From: Pseudomonadota bacterium
Lineage (GTDB): Bacteria > Pseudomonadota > Gammaproteobacteria > Steroidobacterales > Steroidobacteraceae
Direction of reading: 5' to 3'
Assembly (NCBI GenBank): GCA_023433705.1
Contig: JAEYUC010000001.1
Span: forward strand, 1-61,148
DNA length: 61,148 nt
Shown here: piece after piece, positions 24,216-33,115 of the stretch
How the letters are laid out: each line of letters opens with the position of its first letter
How positions within the stretch are numbered: position 1 is the stretch's first letter
Position numbers and translations under genes: made by a program
The notes under the pieces: model-generated
The model's database searches: none
Told to the model about the DNA's origin: nothing
The model's input: only the letters and a program-made list of their open reading frames with translations

Positions 24216-25304
24216 GTGGATCCGAACGCGCCCGCAACCCGTGCATGGCCGCCGTGGCTTTCGCTCATCGGCCTGTGGTTATTGCTGAGCCTCGTCTTCT
24301 CGTCGCAGCTCTACTGGTCCGGATACGTGCCCACCTGGTCGCACGCATTCGTGACCGAGGCTCTTTACTGGTTCACCTGGGGATTGCTTGCGCCGCTCGT
24401 ATTCTGGATGTGCCGGCGCGTGCATCACCTGCCGTGGAGCAGGCGCGCGCCTGCGATCATTGCCGGCGCGTTCCTCGCCGCCGCATTGCAGCCGGTCATC
24501 GCCGAGATCGTCGGCGCCGCGATCGCGCCGCTGGGATGGTGTTACGGCGAGTGCCTCGCGAGCAGCAAACCGTTCGGCAACGATTTCGCGATGCGCGCGG
24601 TGCGCGTGGCCGGCGTCAATCTACCCGTGTACGCGGGCGTCGTGCTCGCCTGGCACGCCGCCGCCTACCATCGCCAGTCGCGTGAACGGGAACTGCGGGC
24701 GGCGGAACTCGAATCGTCCTTGCGCACGGCCCAACTGGCCGCGCTTCGCAGCCAGCTCAACCCGCATTTCCTGTTCAACTCGCTGCATTCGATCGCCGAA
24801 CTCGTGCATTCGGACCCGAAACTCGCCGAGGACCTGATCGTGCGGCTCGGCGAGCTGCTGCGAAAGGTGCTCGACTCCTCGCATGCGCAGGAAGTCACGC
24901 TTGAAGAAGAGCTCGAGTTCGTGCGCGCATACGCCGAGATCGAGCAGATCCGGCTCGGGGAGCGGCTGAACGTTCGCTGGGAGATCGATGCCGACGCGCT
25001 GCGAGTGCGAGTGCCCAGCCTCGTGCTGCAGCCACTGATCGAAAACGCGATCCGTCACGGCATCGCGCCGTCGAGCCGTCCCGGCACGCTCACGATCCGC
25101 GGCTCTCGCGCCGATGGGTTCCTCGTTCTCGACGTGCACGACAGCGGACCCGGCTTCGAGTCCGGCGAGGACCGGCGCTCGGGCATCGGGCTCGCCAATA
25201 CGCGCGTGCGGCTCGAAAGCCTTTACGGCTCGCGCCAGGGCCTCGAGCTGCTCAACCAGGACGGCTTCACGGCGCGCGTGCGCATTCCGATGGATGGGCC
25301 ATGA
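24216..25304 (+). CDS. LytS/AlgZ-type sensor histidine kinase
   Basis: A 362-residue membrane kinase of the His_kinase (PF06580) family. Four or so hydrophobic helices occupy residues 15-150; the phosphoacceptor is His184 in QLNPHFLFNSLHS; the ATPase part shows PLIENAIRHG, VHDSGPGF and GIGLANTRVRL. There is no extracellular sensor domain, so the signal is probably membrane-based. It begins at GTG 24216 and its stop overlaps the response regulator start (ATGA). The pair resembles AlgZ/AlgR and YpdA/YpdB; the target is unknown. Confidence 0.9.
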   Translation: MDPNAPATRAWPPWLSLIGLWLLLSLVFSSQLYWSGYVPTWSHAFVTEALYWFTWGLLAPLVFWMCRRVHHLPWSRRAPAIIAGAFLAAALQPVIAEIVGAAIAPLGWCYGECLASSKPFGNDFAMRAVRVAGVNLPVYAGVVLAWHAAAYHRQSRERELRAAELESSLRTAQLAALRSQLNPHFLFNSLHSIAELVHSDPKLAEDLIVRLGELLRKVLDSSHAQEVTLEEELEFVRAYAEIEQIRLGERLNVRWEIDADALRVRVPSLVLQPLIENAIRHGIAPSSRPGTLTIRGSRADGFLVLDVHDSGPGFESGEDRRSGIGLANTRVRLESLYGSRQGLELLNQDGFTARVRIPMDGP

Positions 25305-26059
25305 CGATCAAGGTGCTCATCGTCGACGACGAGCCGCTCGCGCGCCAGCGGCTGCAACGGCTGCTGCGCGCCGAGCCGGATCTCACGCTGCTGCCCGCCT
25401 GCGCGGACGGACGCGCAGCCGTCGCCGCGGTGCGCGAGCATCGCCCGGATCTCCTGTTCCTCGACGTGCAGATGCCGGAGATGAACGGCTTCGACGTGCT
25501 CGCGGAACTGGGCGCCGCGCAGACGCCCGCGGTCATCTTCGTGACCGCGCACGACGAGTTCGCGCTGCGCGCGTTCGAGGCCCATGCGCTCGACTATCTT
25601 CTCAAGCCGTTCGGCGCCGAACGCGCGCGGGTCGCGCTCGAGCGCGCGCGCACCTTCCTCGCGGGCGGCTCGCGACGCGGCTTCGAACGGCAACTCGCGG
25701 GCCTGTTGCGCGCGACGGCGGGCGAACGCGGCGTACCGACCATTCTCGTGAAGAAGCGCGGCCGCGTGCTCGTGCTGCGGCCCGACGAAATCGATCACGT
25801 GGAAGCCTTCGGCGACTACGTGCGCCTGCACGCCGGCAAGGACGTGCACGTGCTGCGCGCCACGCTCGCGGAGATGGAACGGCGGCTAGGGCCGGCCGGA
25901 TTCGTGCGCATTCACCGTTCGCGCCTCGTGAACTGGCGGCGCGTGCGCGAATACGTCGACGATCGCGAACACGACGCCGAGGTCGTGCTGACGAACGGCG
26001 CGCGTCTCGCCGCCAGCCACGGGTTCCTGAAGGATCTGCAGGACAAGATCGGGTCGTAG
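25301..26059 (+). CDS. LytTR-family response regulator
   Basis: A 252-residue regulator: a receiver domain (1-120) with the acidic pocket DDEP, phosphoacceptor Asp55 (FLDVQMPEM) and the late LKPF lysine, and a C-terminal LytTR DNA-binding domain (about 145-250; HVEAFGDYVRLHAG ... FVRIHRSRLVN). It is coupled to the kinase gene. Its regulon may include the P460-like gene 86 bases downstream, by proximity only. Confidence 0.93.
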   Translation: MTIKVLIVDDEPLARQRLQRLLRAEPDLTLLPACADGRAAVAAVREHRPDLLFLDVQMPEMNGFDVLAELGAAQTPAVIFVTAHDEFALRAFEAHALDYLLKPFGAERARVALERARTFLAGGSRRGFERQLAGLLRATAGERGVPTILVKKRGRVLVLRPDEIDHVEAFGDYVRLHAGKDVHVLRATLAEMERRLGPAGFVRIHRSRLVNWRRVREYVDDREHDAEVVLTNGARLAASHGFLKDLQDKIGS

Positions 26060-26145
26060 ATTTCGTCGTGCCGCAGGACGGGTTCGTCGTGCGCCGTGCG
26101 AGGTTCGCCGCAAACCGCTTCACGCGGAAGCGGTGCGCGGGTTTC

Positions 26146-26802
26146 ATGTCGCGCATGAAAACACATGTCTTGCTCGCACTGACCACGCTGCTGCTCGGCG
26201 TTTCGCCGGTCCGGCTCGCCGCCGATACCAATGCCGCGCACGACGAAATCCGCGGGCAATCCCGCACCATCACGACGCCCGCGGCGATGTCGGGGCCGAC
26301 TCCGGCGGCGGCCGACGTGTCGGTGGCGGCCGCGAGCGCCACGGCGCCGGACCGTGTGGGCTTTCCGTCAAACTACCGCACGGCGTTCCAACTACTCGGA
26401 TCGGGCGGCGGCGACAAGGGCGCGCTCGTGCACACGGCCTTCGCCAACGAATCCGCGGCCGCCGTGTTCGCGGGATCGCCGCTGCCGTTCCCGAACGGAT
26501 CGGTCATCGCGATGGAATTCGCGAACCCGCTCGAGGACGGCGAAGGGCAGCCACTGCGCGACGCGCGGGGAATTCCGTTGCCCGGAGAAGTCGTGCGCAT
26601 CGACGTCATGCGGCGCGGCCAGGGATTCGGCGCTCACTACGGCGAGAAACGCGCGGGCGAGTGGGAGTTCGCCAGCTACACGCCGCAGGGCGCGCCCGTG
26701 ATGCCGCCCACGGACGGCGCGCAGTGCGCCGACTGTCACCGCAACGCGGGGGCGAACAATGACTTCGTGTTCCGCATGCGCCCGACGCCGGGCGCGCCCT
26801 GA
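26146..26802 (+). CDS. Periplasmic cytochrome P460-like protein
   Basis: A 218-residue secreted protein with a signal peptide (about 1-27, RLAA). The body has the P460 family pattern: VGFPSNYRTAFQLL, PFPNGSVIAMEFANP, the segment VRIDVMRRGQGFG, GEWEFASYTPQG, and a single c-type heme site CADCH near the C-terminus. P460 proteins oxidise hydroxylamine or bind NO; cytochrome c'-beta relatives bind NO only. Its function here is not established. ATG 26155 is an alternative start. The upstream part of the long frame lies within the regulator gene and was rejected. Confidence 0.75.
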   Translation: MSRMKTHVLLALTTLLLGVSPVRLAADTNAAHDEIRGQSRTITTPAAMSGPTPAAADVSVAAASATAPDRVGFPSNYRTAFQLLGSGGGDKGALVHTAFANESAAAVFAGSPLPFPNGSVIAMEFANPLEDGEGQPLRDARGIPLPGEVVRIDVMRRGQGFGAHYGEKRAGEWEFASYTPQGAPVMPPTDGAQCADCHRNAGANNDFVFRMRPTPGAP

Positions 26803-26829
26803 GATTCCGCAGGTTGGCATTCGATGGGG

Positions 26830-27354
26830 TCAGGTGGCATCGGGAAGTGTGTAACTCAGCCGGCCGTCGACGATGCGCGCGGCGGACGAGAGGCGATGTG
26901 GCTGCGTGTGGTTCGCGTCCATGATGTGCACGACCTTGACGCCACGCACCGTCAGTACGTCCGAGATGATTGCGCGGTGGCAGCGCCACCAGAGCACTTC
27001 CGCGCACATCATGCTCGTCCGAAGGCCGGCGGCAAGATCGAGCAGTTCGTCGAGTCCGCCGGCAAACTCCGCGGACTCGAGATGGTCCGCGTAACCGCGA
27101 AATGAGCTGTTGCGCCAGGCGGTATTCACCGAGTCCGGCTTCGGCCGGCGCCGTCCGCCGAGCGCGGGAATCCAGCGGTACGTCATGCCGAGTCCCGTCA
27201 GCGCGTCGGCGAATGCGTCGCGCGCGAACCAGGGCTGCCTGCGCGAGCCTGGAAAACGCCGCACGTCCGCAATGGCTTGAATTTCATGCTGCGAAAGCAA
27301 CGCGAGAAATTCATCCAGCGTCCGGCTCGAGTGGCCAATGGTCCAGGTGGTCAT
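26830..27354 (-). CDS. DUF488 family protein
   Basis: A 174-residue protein with the DUF488 hallmark TWTIGHSSRTLDEFLALL at the N-terminus, ADVRRFPGSRRQP, and a cysteine-containing segment (RTSMMCAEVLWWRCHRAIIS). The family is widespread and of unknown biochemical role. It is encoded convergently to the P460-like gene and is not clearly in an operon. Confidence 0.85.
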   Translation of the reverse strand: MTTWTIGHSSRTLDEFLALLSQHEIQAIADVRRFPGSRRQPWFARDAFADALTGLGMTYRWIPALGGRRRPKPDSVNTAWRNSSFRGYADHLESAEFAGGLDELLDLAAGLRTSMMCAEVLWWRCHRAIISDVLTVRGVKVVHIMDANHTQPHRLSSAARIVDGRLSYTLPDAT

Positions 27355-27451
27355 TTGCCCGCTGCCCGCGGCAATCCGACTATCCTCACGTCACTTTGAA
27401 GGTGCGAGCGGCCCCGCCAAGCCAGACGTGCACGACGCAGGTTGTGGGAAG

Positions 27452-27471
27452 CGGGCGCGAACTTGCGCCCG
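27452..27471. terminator. Hairpin downstream of the M23 peptidase gene
   Basis: CGGGCGC pairs with GCGCCCG around a six-base loop (GAACTT), 22 bases past the peptidase stop. There is no T-run, so it would be a factor-assisted or weak terminator. Confidence 0.4.
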
Positions 27472-27492
27472 ACGCCGGGCGTTCCCCGAGGA

Positions 27493-28404
27493 TCAGCCCG
27501 CGGGCTTTTCGGTGGCGGGTTTCTCGACCGCCGGTTTGTCCGGGTGGGGCTTGCTGGATGCCGGCGTGTGGGCAGGAGCGGGCGCGAGGAACAGCGCGGG
27601 ATCCACGGAGTTGCCATTCAGCATCACGCCCCAGTGCAGGTGAGGGCCGGTGACTCGCCCGGTAGCACCCACCTCGCCGATCACGTCGCCCGTTTTCAGT
27701 TCCTGTCCAGGCTCGACCCCGATCTTCGACAGGTGACAGTACATCGTCATCAGCCCCAGGCCGTGATCGACGATCACGTTGTTGCCATTGAAGAAGTAGC
27801 TGCCGACGTCGATGACGCGCCCCGCGAGCGGCGCCTTGATGGGCGTGCCCGTGGGCGCCGCGATGTCCATGCCGCTGTGCGGCCGGCGGGCCTCGCCATT
27901 GAACACGCGCCGCAGACCGAACGAGCTCGAGCGCGGACCGTTGACGGGTTGCGCGAGTCGCAGTGTCGGCGGCACATCCGGCGAGAACGTGGTCATCGCG
28001 GCACGCATCTTTTGCTGCTCGCGCGCGACGCGTTGCTCGTTTTCGCTCGACAGGTTCACCTGGCCGGGCGCCACCTTGAGTTGCTGAGTGCGATACGACT
28101 TCGGCAACACCTGGAAGTTGATCTTGCGCGGGTCCCGGCCGGGCTGCTGTACGTCGACCGACTTCGCGCCGGGACTGGTATCGAGATTGATGCCGACCAC
28201 CGCGACCCAGCCCGACGGCTGGCGCAGGACCATGACGGGCGAGCCGTCGTATTTGACGACGGGTTTCTCGTCCGCTTCGCCGGGTATCTGCAGGTGAACG
28301 ACGCCGCCCGGCACGGCCGACGCGCGCGGCAGGACCGGGTGTTCCGCGCGCGCGGCGAACGGCGCGAGGGCGAGCAACAGGGCGATTCGAAGGTAGTTAG
28401 TCAT
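27493..28404 (-). CDS. M23-family metallopeptidase (peptidoglycan endopeptidase)
   Basis: A 303-residue secreted LytM-type protein with a signal peptide (1-20, AARA). The catalytic zinc motif HSGMD and the later HLHWGV are intact, so it is likely an active cell-wall endopeptidase rather than an EnvC/NlpD-type activator. An N-terminal beta-rich domain precedes it; the C-terminus is a Pro/Lys/Glu repeat tail (EKPATEKPAG). The start ATG overlaps the xseA stop by eight bases, an arrangement common in gammaproteobacteria. Confidence 0.9.
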   Translation of the reverse strand: MTNYLRIALLLALAPFAARAEHPVLPRASAVPGGVVHLQIPGEADEKPVVKYDGSPVMVLRQPSGWVAVVGINLDTSPGAKSVDVQQPGRDPRKINFQVLPKSYRTQQLKVAPGQVNLSSENEQRVAREQQKMRAAMTTFSPDVPPTLRLAQPVNGPRSSSFGLRRVFNGEARRPHSGMDIAAPTGTPIKAPLAGRVIDVGSYFFNGNNVIVDHGLGLMTMYCHLSKIGVEPGQELKTGDVIGEVGATGRVTGPHLHWGVMLNGNSVDPALFLAPAPAHTPASSKPHPDKPAVEKPATEKPAG

Positions 28405-29785
28405 CCTTGTCCTGTTCCGTGTCGATGACGCGGGCGCGCAGCCGGCCGCGCGCGAGCCTTGCCTCGATTTGCGTTCCGGGCGGCGCGGCCGCGGCGTCGC
28501 GCAGCAGCGCGCCGTCGCTGGTGCGCGTGACCACGGCGAACCCGCGACCGAGCGTCGCGAGCGGGCTCACCGCGTCGAGCGTGCGCGCGGCCAGCGTGAG
28601 CCGTTGATCGAGCCGGCCGAGCAGCTCCGCGACCGCCGCGTCGAGACGTTTGCCGAGCGCGGCCGCGTGGGCGCAGATCGCCTCGAGCCGGTGGCGCGGA
28701 TTCTCGCGCCACAACCGTACGCTCAAGGCCTCGAGACGCTGACGGTTGGTGAGCACGCGTGCCTGCAACGCGAGACGCATGCGCTGCTCGAGATCGTCGA
28801 GTCGTTGCGCGTGCTGCGCGAGGCGCGCGCCGGGATGGGAAATCCGCAGGCGTTGCGCCATCACGGCCAATGATTGTTGCTGCGAGCGCAGGTAGCGGTT
28901 CATCGCGCCGCGAAAACGGGTTTCGAGCAGCGCGAGGGATTCGAGCCAGGCCGACTTGTCCGGCGCCGCCGCGAGCGCCGCGGCCGAAGGCGTCGGCGCG
29001 CGCACGTCGGCGACGAAGTCCGCGATGGTCACGTCGACCTCGTGCCCGACGCCGGAGACCGTAGGAATCCCGCAGCTCGCGATCGCGCGCGCGACGCGCT
29101 CGTCGTTGAAGCACCACAGGTCCTCGAGCGAGCCGCCGCCGCGCGCCACGATGAGCACGTCGACCTCCGCGCGCCTCGAGGCGGTCTGGATCGCGCGCAC
29201 GATTTCGGGCACGGCGGCCGCGCCCTGGACCGCGGTCGGATAGACGACCACGCCCGCGACGGGAAATCGCGCGCGCAGGACTCGCAGGATGTCGTGGATC
29301 GCCGCGCCGGTGGGCGAGGTCACGACTCCGATGCGGCGCGGCACCGCGGGCAGGGGACGTTTGCGTTCGACCGCGAACAACCCTTCCGCGGACAGTTTCG
29401 CCTTCAGCTTTTCGAATTCCCGCTTGAGCGCACCTTCGCCGGCTTCCTCGAGATGTTCGACGATCAGCTGGTACTCGCCGCGCGGCTCGTACAGGCCGAC
29501 GCGTGCGCGGGCAAGGACATGCATGCCTTCCCTGGGACGGAACCGCAGGCTCGAGTTCCGCTGTCGCCACATCGCGCAGCGCACCTGCGCGTTGGCGTCC
29601 TTGAGCGAGAAATACCAGTGGCCCGAAGCCGGCGCCGCGAAGTTCGACAATTCCCCTTCGAGCCACAACATCGGCAGGCCCGATTCGAGCAGCAGCCGCA
29701 CCTCGCGATTGAGCCGCGAAACCGTGTAGATGTCGCGGTCGATCGGGGCGCGGGCCGGCGGCGGTGGATCGAAGTCGAAGCTCAC
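28397..29785 (-). CDS. xseA: Exodeoxyribonuclease VII large subunit
   Basis: Large subunit of the single-strand-specific exonuclease ExoVII. It has the N-terminal OB fold (YTVSRLNREVRLLLE, WLEGELSNF), the nuclease core (GVVTSPTGAAIHDILRVL; ARGGGSLEDLWCFNDE; SGVGHEVDVTI) and a long helical C-terminal region. GTG 29785 (462 residues) was chosen: it starts shortly before the OB fold and lies seven bases after TACACT. ATG 29809 is possible; the longer frame up to 29923 runs through the guaB promoter and was rejected. Confidence 0.92.
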   Translation of the reverse strand: MSFDFDPPPPARAPIDRDIYTVSRLNREVRLLLESGLPMLWLEGELSNFAAPASGHWYFSLKDANAQVRCAMWRQRNSSLRFRPREGMHVLARARVGLYEPRGEYQLIVEHLEEAGEGALKREFEKLKAKLSAEGLFAVERKRPLPAVPRRIGVVTSPTGAAIHDILRVLRARFPVAGVVVYPTAVQGAAAVPEIVRAIQTASRRAEVDVLIVARGGGSLEDLWCFNDERVARAIASCGIPTVSGVGHEVDVTIADFVADVRAPTPSAAALAAAPDKSAWLESLALLETRFRGAMNRYLRSQQQSLAVMAQRLRISHPGARLAQHAQRLDDLEQRMRLALQARVLTNRQRLEALSVRLWRENPRHRLEAICAHAAALGKRLDAAVAELLGRLDQRLTLAARTLDAVSPLATLGRGFAVVTRTSDGALLRDAAAAPPGTQIEARLARGRLRARVIDTEQDKDD

Positions 29786-29792
29786 GGTCCAG

Positions 29793-29798
29793 AGTGTA
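29793..29798 (-). promoter_or_regulatory. Putative xseA -10 element
   Basis: TACACT on the minus strand, ending seven bases before the GTG start. This spacing recurs at queA and trmJ, and nearly (six bases) at the histidine kinase and GNAT genes. Confidence 0.4.
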
Positions 29799-29861
29799 GC
29801 GGGGGACATCCTGCGAATTCCGCCGATTGGGGCTTTCCCTCGGGGCAGACCATTCCCGATG

Positions 29862-29890
29862 TTTACCGACCGCGGCGACATGCGTACAAT
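29862..29890 (+). promoter_or_regulatory. guaB promoter
   Basis: TTTACC (-35, 29862-29867) and TACAAT (-10, 29885-29890) are separated by exactly 17 bases. Predicted transcription start near 29897 leaves a leader of about 25 bases before the ATG. This is one of the best sigma70-type promoters in the window. Confidence 0.75.
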
Positions 29891-29921
29891 CCCGCATCGT
29901 TCGCTACCCCCCGAACACTCC

Positions 29922-31385
29922 ATGCGAATTCTCGAAGAAGCGTTGACCTTCGACGACGTTCTTTTAGTACCGGCTTACTCGGAAATCCTCCCGCGCGAAG
30001 TCGACCTCGGCACTCGCCTGACTCGCGAAATAAAGCTGAATCTCCCACTCGTGTCCGCCGCCATGGACACCGTCACCGAGGCGCGCCTCGCCATCACGAT
30101 GGCGCAGGAAGGCGGCATCGGCATCATCCACAAGAGCATGACGATCGCCGGCCAGGCGGCCGAAGTGGCGCGCGTCAAGAAGTTCGAGAGCGGCGTGATC
30201 CGCGATCCGATCACGGTCGCGCCCGACATGACCATCCGCCAGGTTCTCGACCTAACTAGGTCGAAGGGCATCTCCGGCGTGCCCGTGGTCCAGGGCAGCA
30301 AGGTCGTCGGCATCGTCACGCACCGCGACCTGCGCTTCGAGGAAAAGCTCGACGCGCCCGTGTCCTCCGTCATGACTCCGAAGGAACGACTCGTCACCGT
30401 GCGCGAAAACGCGCCCAAGGACGAAGTCCTGCTGCTGCTGCACAAGCACCGTATCGAGAAGGTGCTGGTCGTGAGCGGCGACCAGGAACTGCGCGGCATG
30501 ATCACCGTGAAGGATTTCCAGAAAGCCAAGGAATTCCCCCGCGCGTGCAAGGATCCCACCGGTCGCCTGCGCGTCGGCGCGGCGGTCGGAACCGCCGCCG
30601 ACACGATCGAGCGCGTCGCCGCGCTGCGCGAGGCGGGCGTCGACGTCGTCGTGGTGGACACCGCGCACGGCCACTCGAAGGGCGTGCTCGACACGATCAA
30701 GCGCATCAAGTCGCAGTGGAACGACCTGCAGGTCATCGGCGGAAACGTCGCGACCGCCGACGCCGCGCGCGATCTCATGAAAGCCGGCGTCGACGGCATC
30801 AAGGTCGGCATCGGCCCGGGCTCGATCTGCACCACGCGCATCGTCGCGGGTGTCGGTGTGCCGCAGATCTCCGCGGTATCGAATGTCGCGGGCGCGGTGG
30901 AAAACCGCGTGCCCGTGATCGCCGACGGCGGAATCCGGTTCAGCGGCGACATCGCCAAGGCGATCGTGGCTGGCGCCGACTGCGTGATGATCGGCGGCCT
31001 GTTCGCCGGCACCGAGGAATCCCCGGGTGACGTCGAGCTCTACCAGGGCGCCTCGTACAAGGCCTATCGCGGCATGGGCTCGCTCGGCGCCATGAGCGAG
31101 CGCCACGGCTCCGCCGACCGCTATTTCCAGGACACCGCGGCCGAGCTCGAGAAGCTCGTGCCGGAAGGCGTCGAAGGCCGCGTGCCGTACAAGGGCAGCG
31201 TCGTCTCGATCCTGCACCAGCTCGCGGGCGGACTGCGCGCCGCGATGGGCTACACGGGCAGCAAGAACGTGTCCGAGATGCGCTCGCGCCCGAAGTTCGT
31301 GCGCGTCACCGGCGCCGGCATGCGCGAGAGCCACGTGCACGACGTGCAGATCACCAAGGAAGCGCCTAACTACCGGGTTTCCTGA
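29922..31385 (+). CDS. guaB: Inosine-5'-monophosphate dehydrogenase
   Basis: Converts IMP to XMP with NAD+, the rate-limiting step of GMP synthesis. The 487-residue product starts MRILEEALTFDDVLLVPAYS; two CBS domains lie at about 92-205; the catalytic loop GPGSICTTRIV carries the active cysteine, followed by VIADGGIRFSGD and the flap. The upstream extension of the frame to 29730 overlaps xseA and the promoter and was rejected. guaA follows after 58 bases. Confidence 0.97.
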   Translation: MRILEEALTFDDVLLVPAYSEILPREVDLGTRLTREIKLNLPLVSAAMDTVTEARLAITMAQEGGIGIIHKSMTIAGQAAEVARVKKFESGVIRDPITVAPDMTIRQVLDLTRSKGISGVPVVQGSKVVGIVTHRDLRFEEKLDAPVSSVMTPKERLVTVRENAPKDEVLLLLHKHRIEKVLVVSGDQELRGMITVKDFQKAKEFPRACKDPTGRLRVGAAVGTAADTIERVAALREAGVDVVVVDTAHGHSKGVLDTIKRIKSQWNDLQVIGGNVATADAARDLMKAGVDGIKVGIGPGSICTTRIVAGVGVPQISAVSNVAGAVENRVPVIADGGIRFSGDIAKAIVAGADCVMIGGLFAGTEESPGDVELYQGASYKAYRGMGSLGAMSERHGSADRYFQDTAAELEKLVPEGVEGRVPYKGSVVSILHQLAGGLRAAMGYTGSKNVSEMRSRPKFVRVTGAGMRESHVHDVQITKEAPNYRVS

Positions 31386-31408
31386 ACCGGAAAGGCGCGT
31401 CGGACTGG

Positions 31409-31427
31409 TTTGGCGCGCGGCGCCAAA
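31409..31427 (+). terminator. Hairpin between guaB and guaA
   Basis: TTTGGCGC-GCG-GCGCCAAA, an eight-bp stem followed by AAATTTTG. The T-run is short and out of register, so it may be an mRNA stabiliser or attenuator rather than a full stop. Confidence 0.4.
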
Positions 31428-31443
31428 AAATTTTGAGGCAAAA

Positions 31444-33048
31444 ATGAACAGCGCCGCGGTAATTGCGACACCCCAGACCGACATCCACTCCTCGCGCGTC
31501 CTGATCCTCGACTTCGGCGCGCAGTACACGCAGCTCATCGCGCGCCGCGTACGCGAGCTCGGAGTCTACTGCGAGATCCTGCCCTGGGACGTCACCTCCG
31601 ACGACGTCCGCAAGTGGAAGCCGAAGGGCATCATCCTTTCCGGCGGTCCCGAATCCGTCACCGACAAGGAGCCGCCGCGCGCGCCGCAGGCCGTGTTCGA
31701 ACTCGGCGTGCCGGTGCTCGGCATCTGCTACGGCATGCAGACCATGGCGCAGCAGTTGGGCGGACGCGTGGTCAATTCCACGCATCGCGAGTTCGGCTAC
31801 GCCGAGGTCACGAGCATCGCTCCGAACAAGCTGTTCGACGGCGTGTTCGACCGCAAGGACGGCGAGGGCCGCGGCGTGCTCGATGTGTGGATGAGCCACG
31901 GCGACAAGGTCGATGTGTTGCCGCCCGGATTCTCCGCAATCGCGCGCAGTGCGAATGCACCGCTGGCCGCGATGGCCGACGAGTCACGCCGGTTCTACGC
32001 CGTGCAGTTCCACCCGGAAGTCACGCACACGCTGCAGGGGAAGGTGCTGCTCGAGCGTTTCGTGCGCGAGATTTCCGGGTGCGAGGCTCTGTGGAGCGTC
32101 GGCAACATCATCGAGGACGCCATCGCGCGCGTGCGCGCGCAGGTGGGCAAGGGCAAGGTGCTGCTCGGGTTGTCGGGCGGCGTGGATTCCTCCGTGGTCG
32201 CGGCGCTGCTGCACAAGGCCATCGGCGACCAGCTCGTCTGCGTGTTCGTCGATCACGGCCTGCTGCGTCTCAACGAGGGTGACGCCGTCATGAAGATCTT
32301 CGCCGAGAACCTCGGCGTGAAGGTCATCCGCGTGGACGCGGAGCAACGCTTCCTCGACGCGCTGCGCGGCGAGAGCGACCCGGAGCGCAAGCGCAAGATC
32401 ATCGGCAGCGAATTCGTGAAGGTGTTCGACGAGGAGGCGCAGAAGCTCACAGGCGTCGACTTCCTCGCGCAGGGGACCATCTACCCGGACGTGATCGAGT
32501 CCGCCGGCTCCAAGACAGGCAAGGCGCACGTCATCAAGTCGCACCACAACGTGGGTGGATTGCCCGCGAACATGCGCATGAAACTGGTCGAGCCGCTGCG
32601 CGAGCTGTTCAAGGACGAGGTGCGCAGGCTCGGCGTCGAGCTCGGACTGCCGCGCGAGATGGTCTATCGCCATCCGTTCCCGGGCCCCGGTCTCGGCGTG
32701 CGCATCCTCGGCGAGGTGCGCAAGGACTACGCGGACCTGCTGCGCCAGGCGGATCACATCTTCATCGAAGAGTTGCGCCGGCACGATCTCTACGACAAGA
32801 CCAGCCAGGCGTTCGCGGTCTTCCTGCCCGTGCGTTCGGTGGGCGTGATGGGCGATGGTCGCCGTTACGACTACGTCGTGAGCCTGCGCGCTGTCGAGAC
32901 GATCGACTTCATGACCGCGCACTGGGCGCGGCTGCCCTACGATTTTCTCGACGTGTGCTCGCGCCGCATCGTCAACGAGGTGAAGGGCATCTCGCGCGTC
33001 GTCTACGACATTTCGGGCAAGCCGCCGGCCACGATCGAGTGGGAGTGA
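31444..33048 (+). CDS. guaA: GMP synthase (glutamine-hydrolysing)
   Basis: Amidates XMP to GMP. The 534-residue protein has a class I glutamine amidotransferase domain (ILDFGAQYTQLIARRVRE; nucleophile cysteine in VLGICYGMQTMAQQ; QFHPEVTHT), an ATP-pyrophosphatase P-loop (LLGLSGGVDSSVVAALL) and the C-terminal dimerisation domain ending in PPATIEWE. The ATG at 31444 is preceded by GAGG. The guaB-guaA operon is standard. Confidence 0.97.
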   Translation: MNSAAVIATPQTDIHSSRVLILDFGAQYTQLIARRVRELGVYCEILPWDVTSDDVRKWKPKGIILSGGPESVTDKEPPRAPQAVFELGVPVLGICYGMQTMAQQLGGRVVNSTHREFGYAEVTSIAPNKLFDGVFDRKDGEGRGVLDVWMSHGDKVDVLPPGFSAIARSANAPLAAMADESRRFYAVQFHPEVTHTLQGKVLLERFVREISGCEALWSVGNIIEDAIARVRAQVGKGKVLLGLSGGVDSSVVAALLHKAIGDQLVCVFVDHGLLRLNEGDAVMKIFAENLGVKVIRVDAEQRFLDALRGESDPERKRKIIGSEFVKVFDEEAQKLTGVDFLAQGTIYPDVIESAGSKTGKAHVIKSHHNVGGLPANMRMKLVEPLRELFKDEVRRLGVELGLPREMVYRHPFPGPGLGVRILGEVRKDYADLLRQADHIFIEELRRHDLYDKTSQAFAVFLPVRSVGVMGDGRRYDYVVSLRAVETIDFMTAHWARLPYDFLDVCSRRIVNEVKGISRVVYDISGKPPATIEWE

Positions 33049-33088
33049 TCTCGCGAATTGGAGAGTGATTCGTCGGCCCGCAGGGGCA

Positions 33089-33115
33089 ATCCCGATCGCG
33101 TCACGCGATCGGGAT
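33089..33115. terminator. Hairpin between convergent guaA and xylanase genes
   Basis: ATCCCGATCGC pairs perfectly with GCGATCGGGAT around GTCAC, 11 bp. It touches the xylanase stop codon (33115-33117). No U-run follows on either strand, but its position between convergent genes fits a terminator. Confidence 0.5.

Noticed and set aside
28874..29921. Plus-strand frame across xseA into the guaB promoter
   Set aside because: Antisense to xseA and without a domain.
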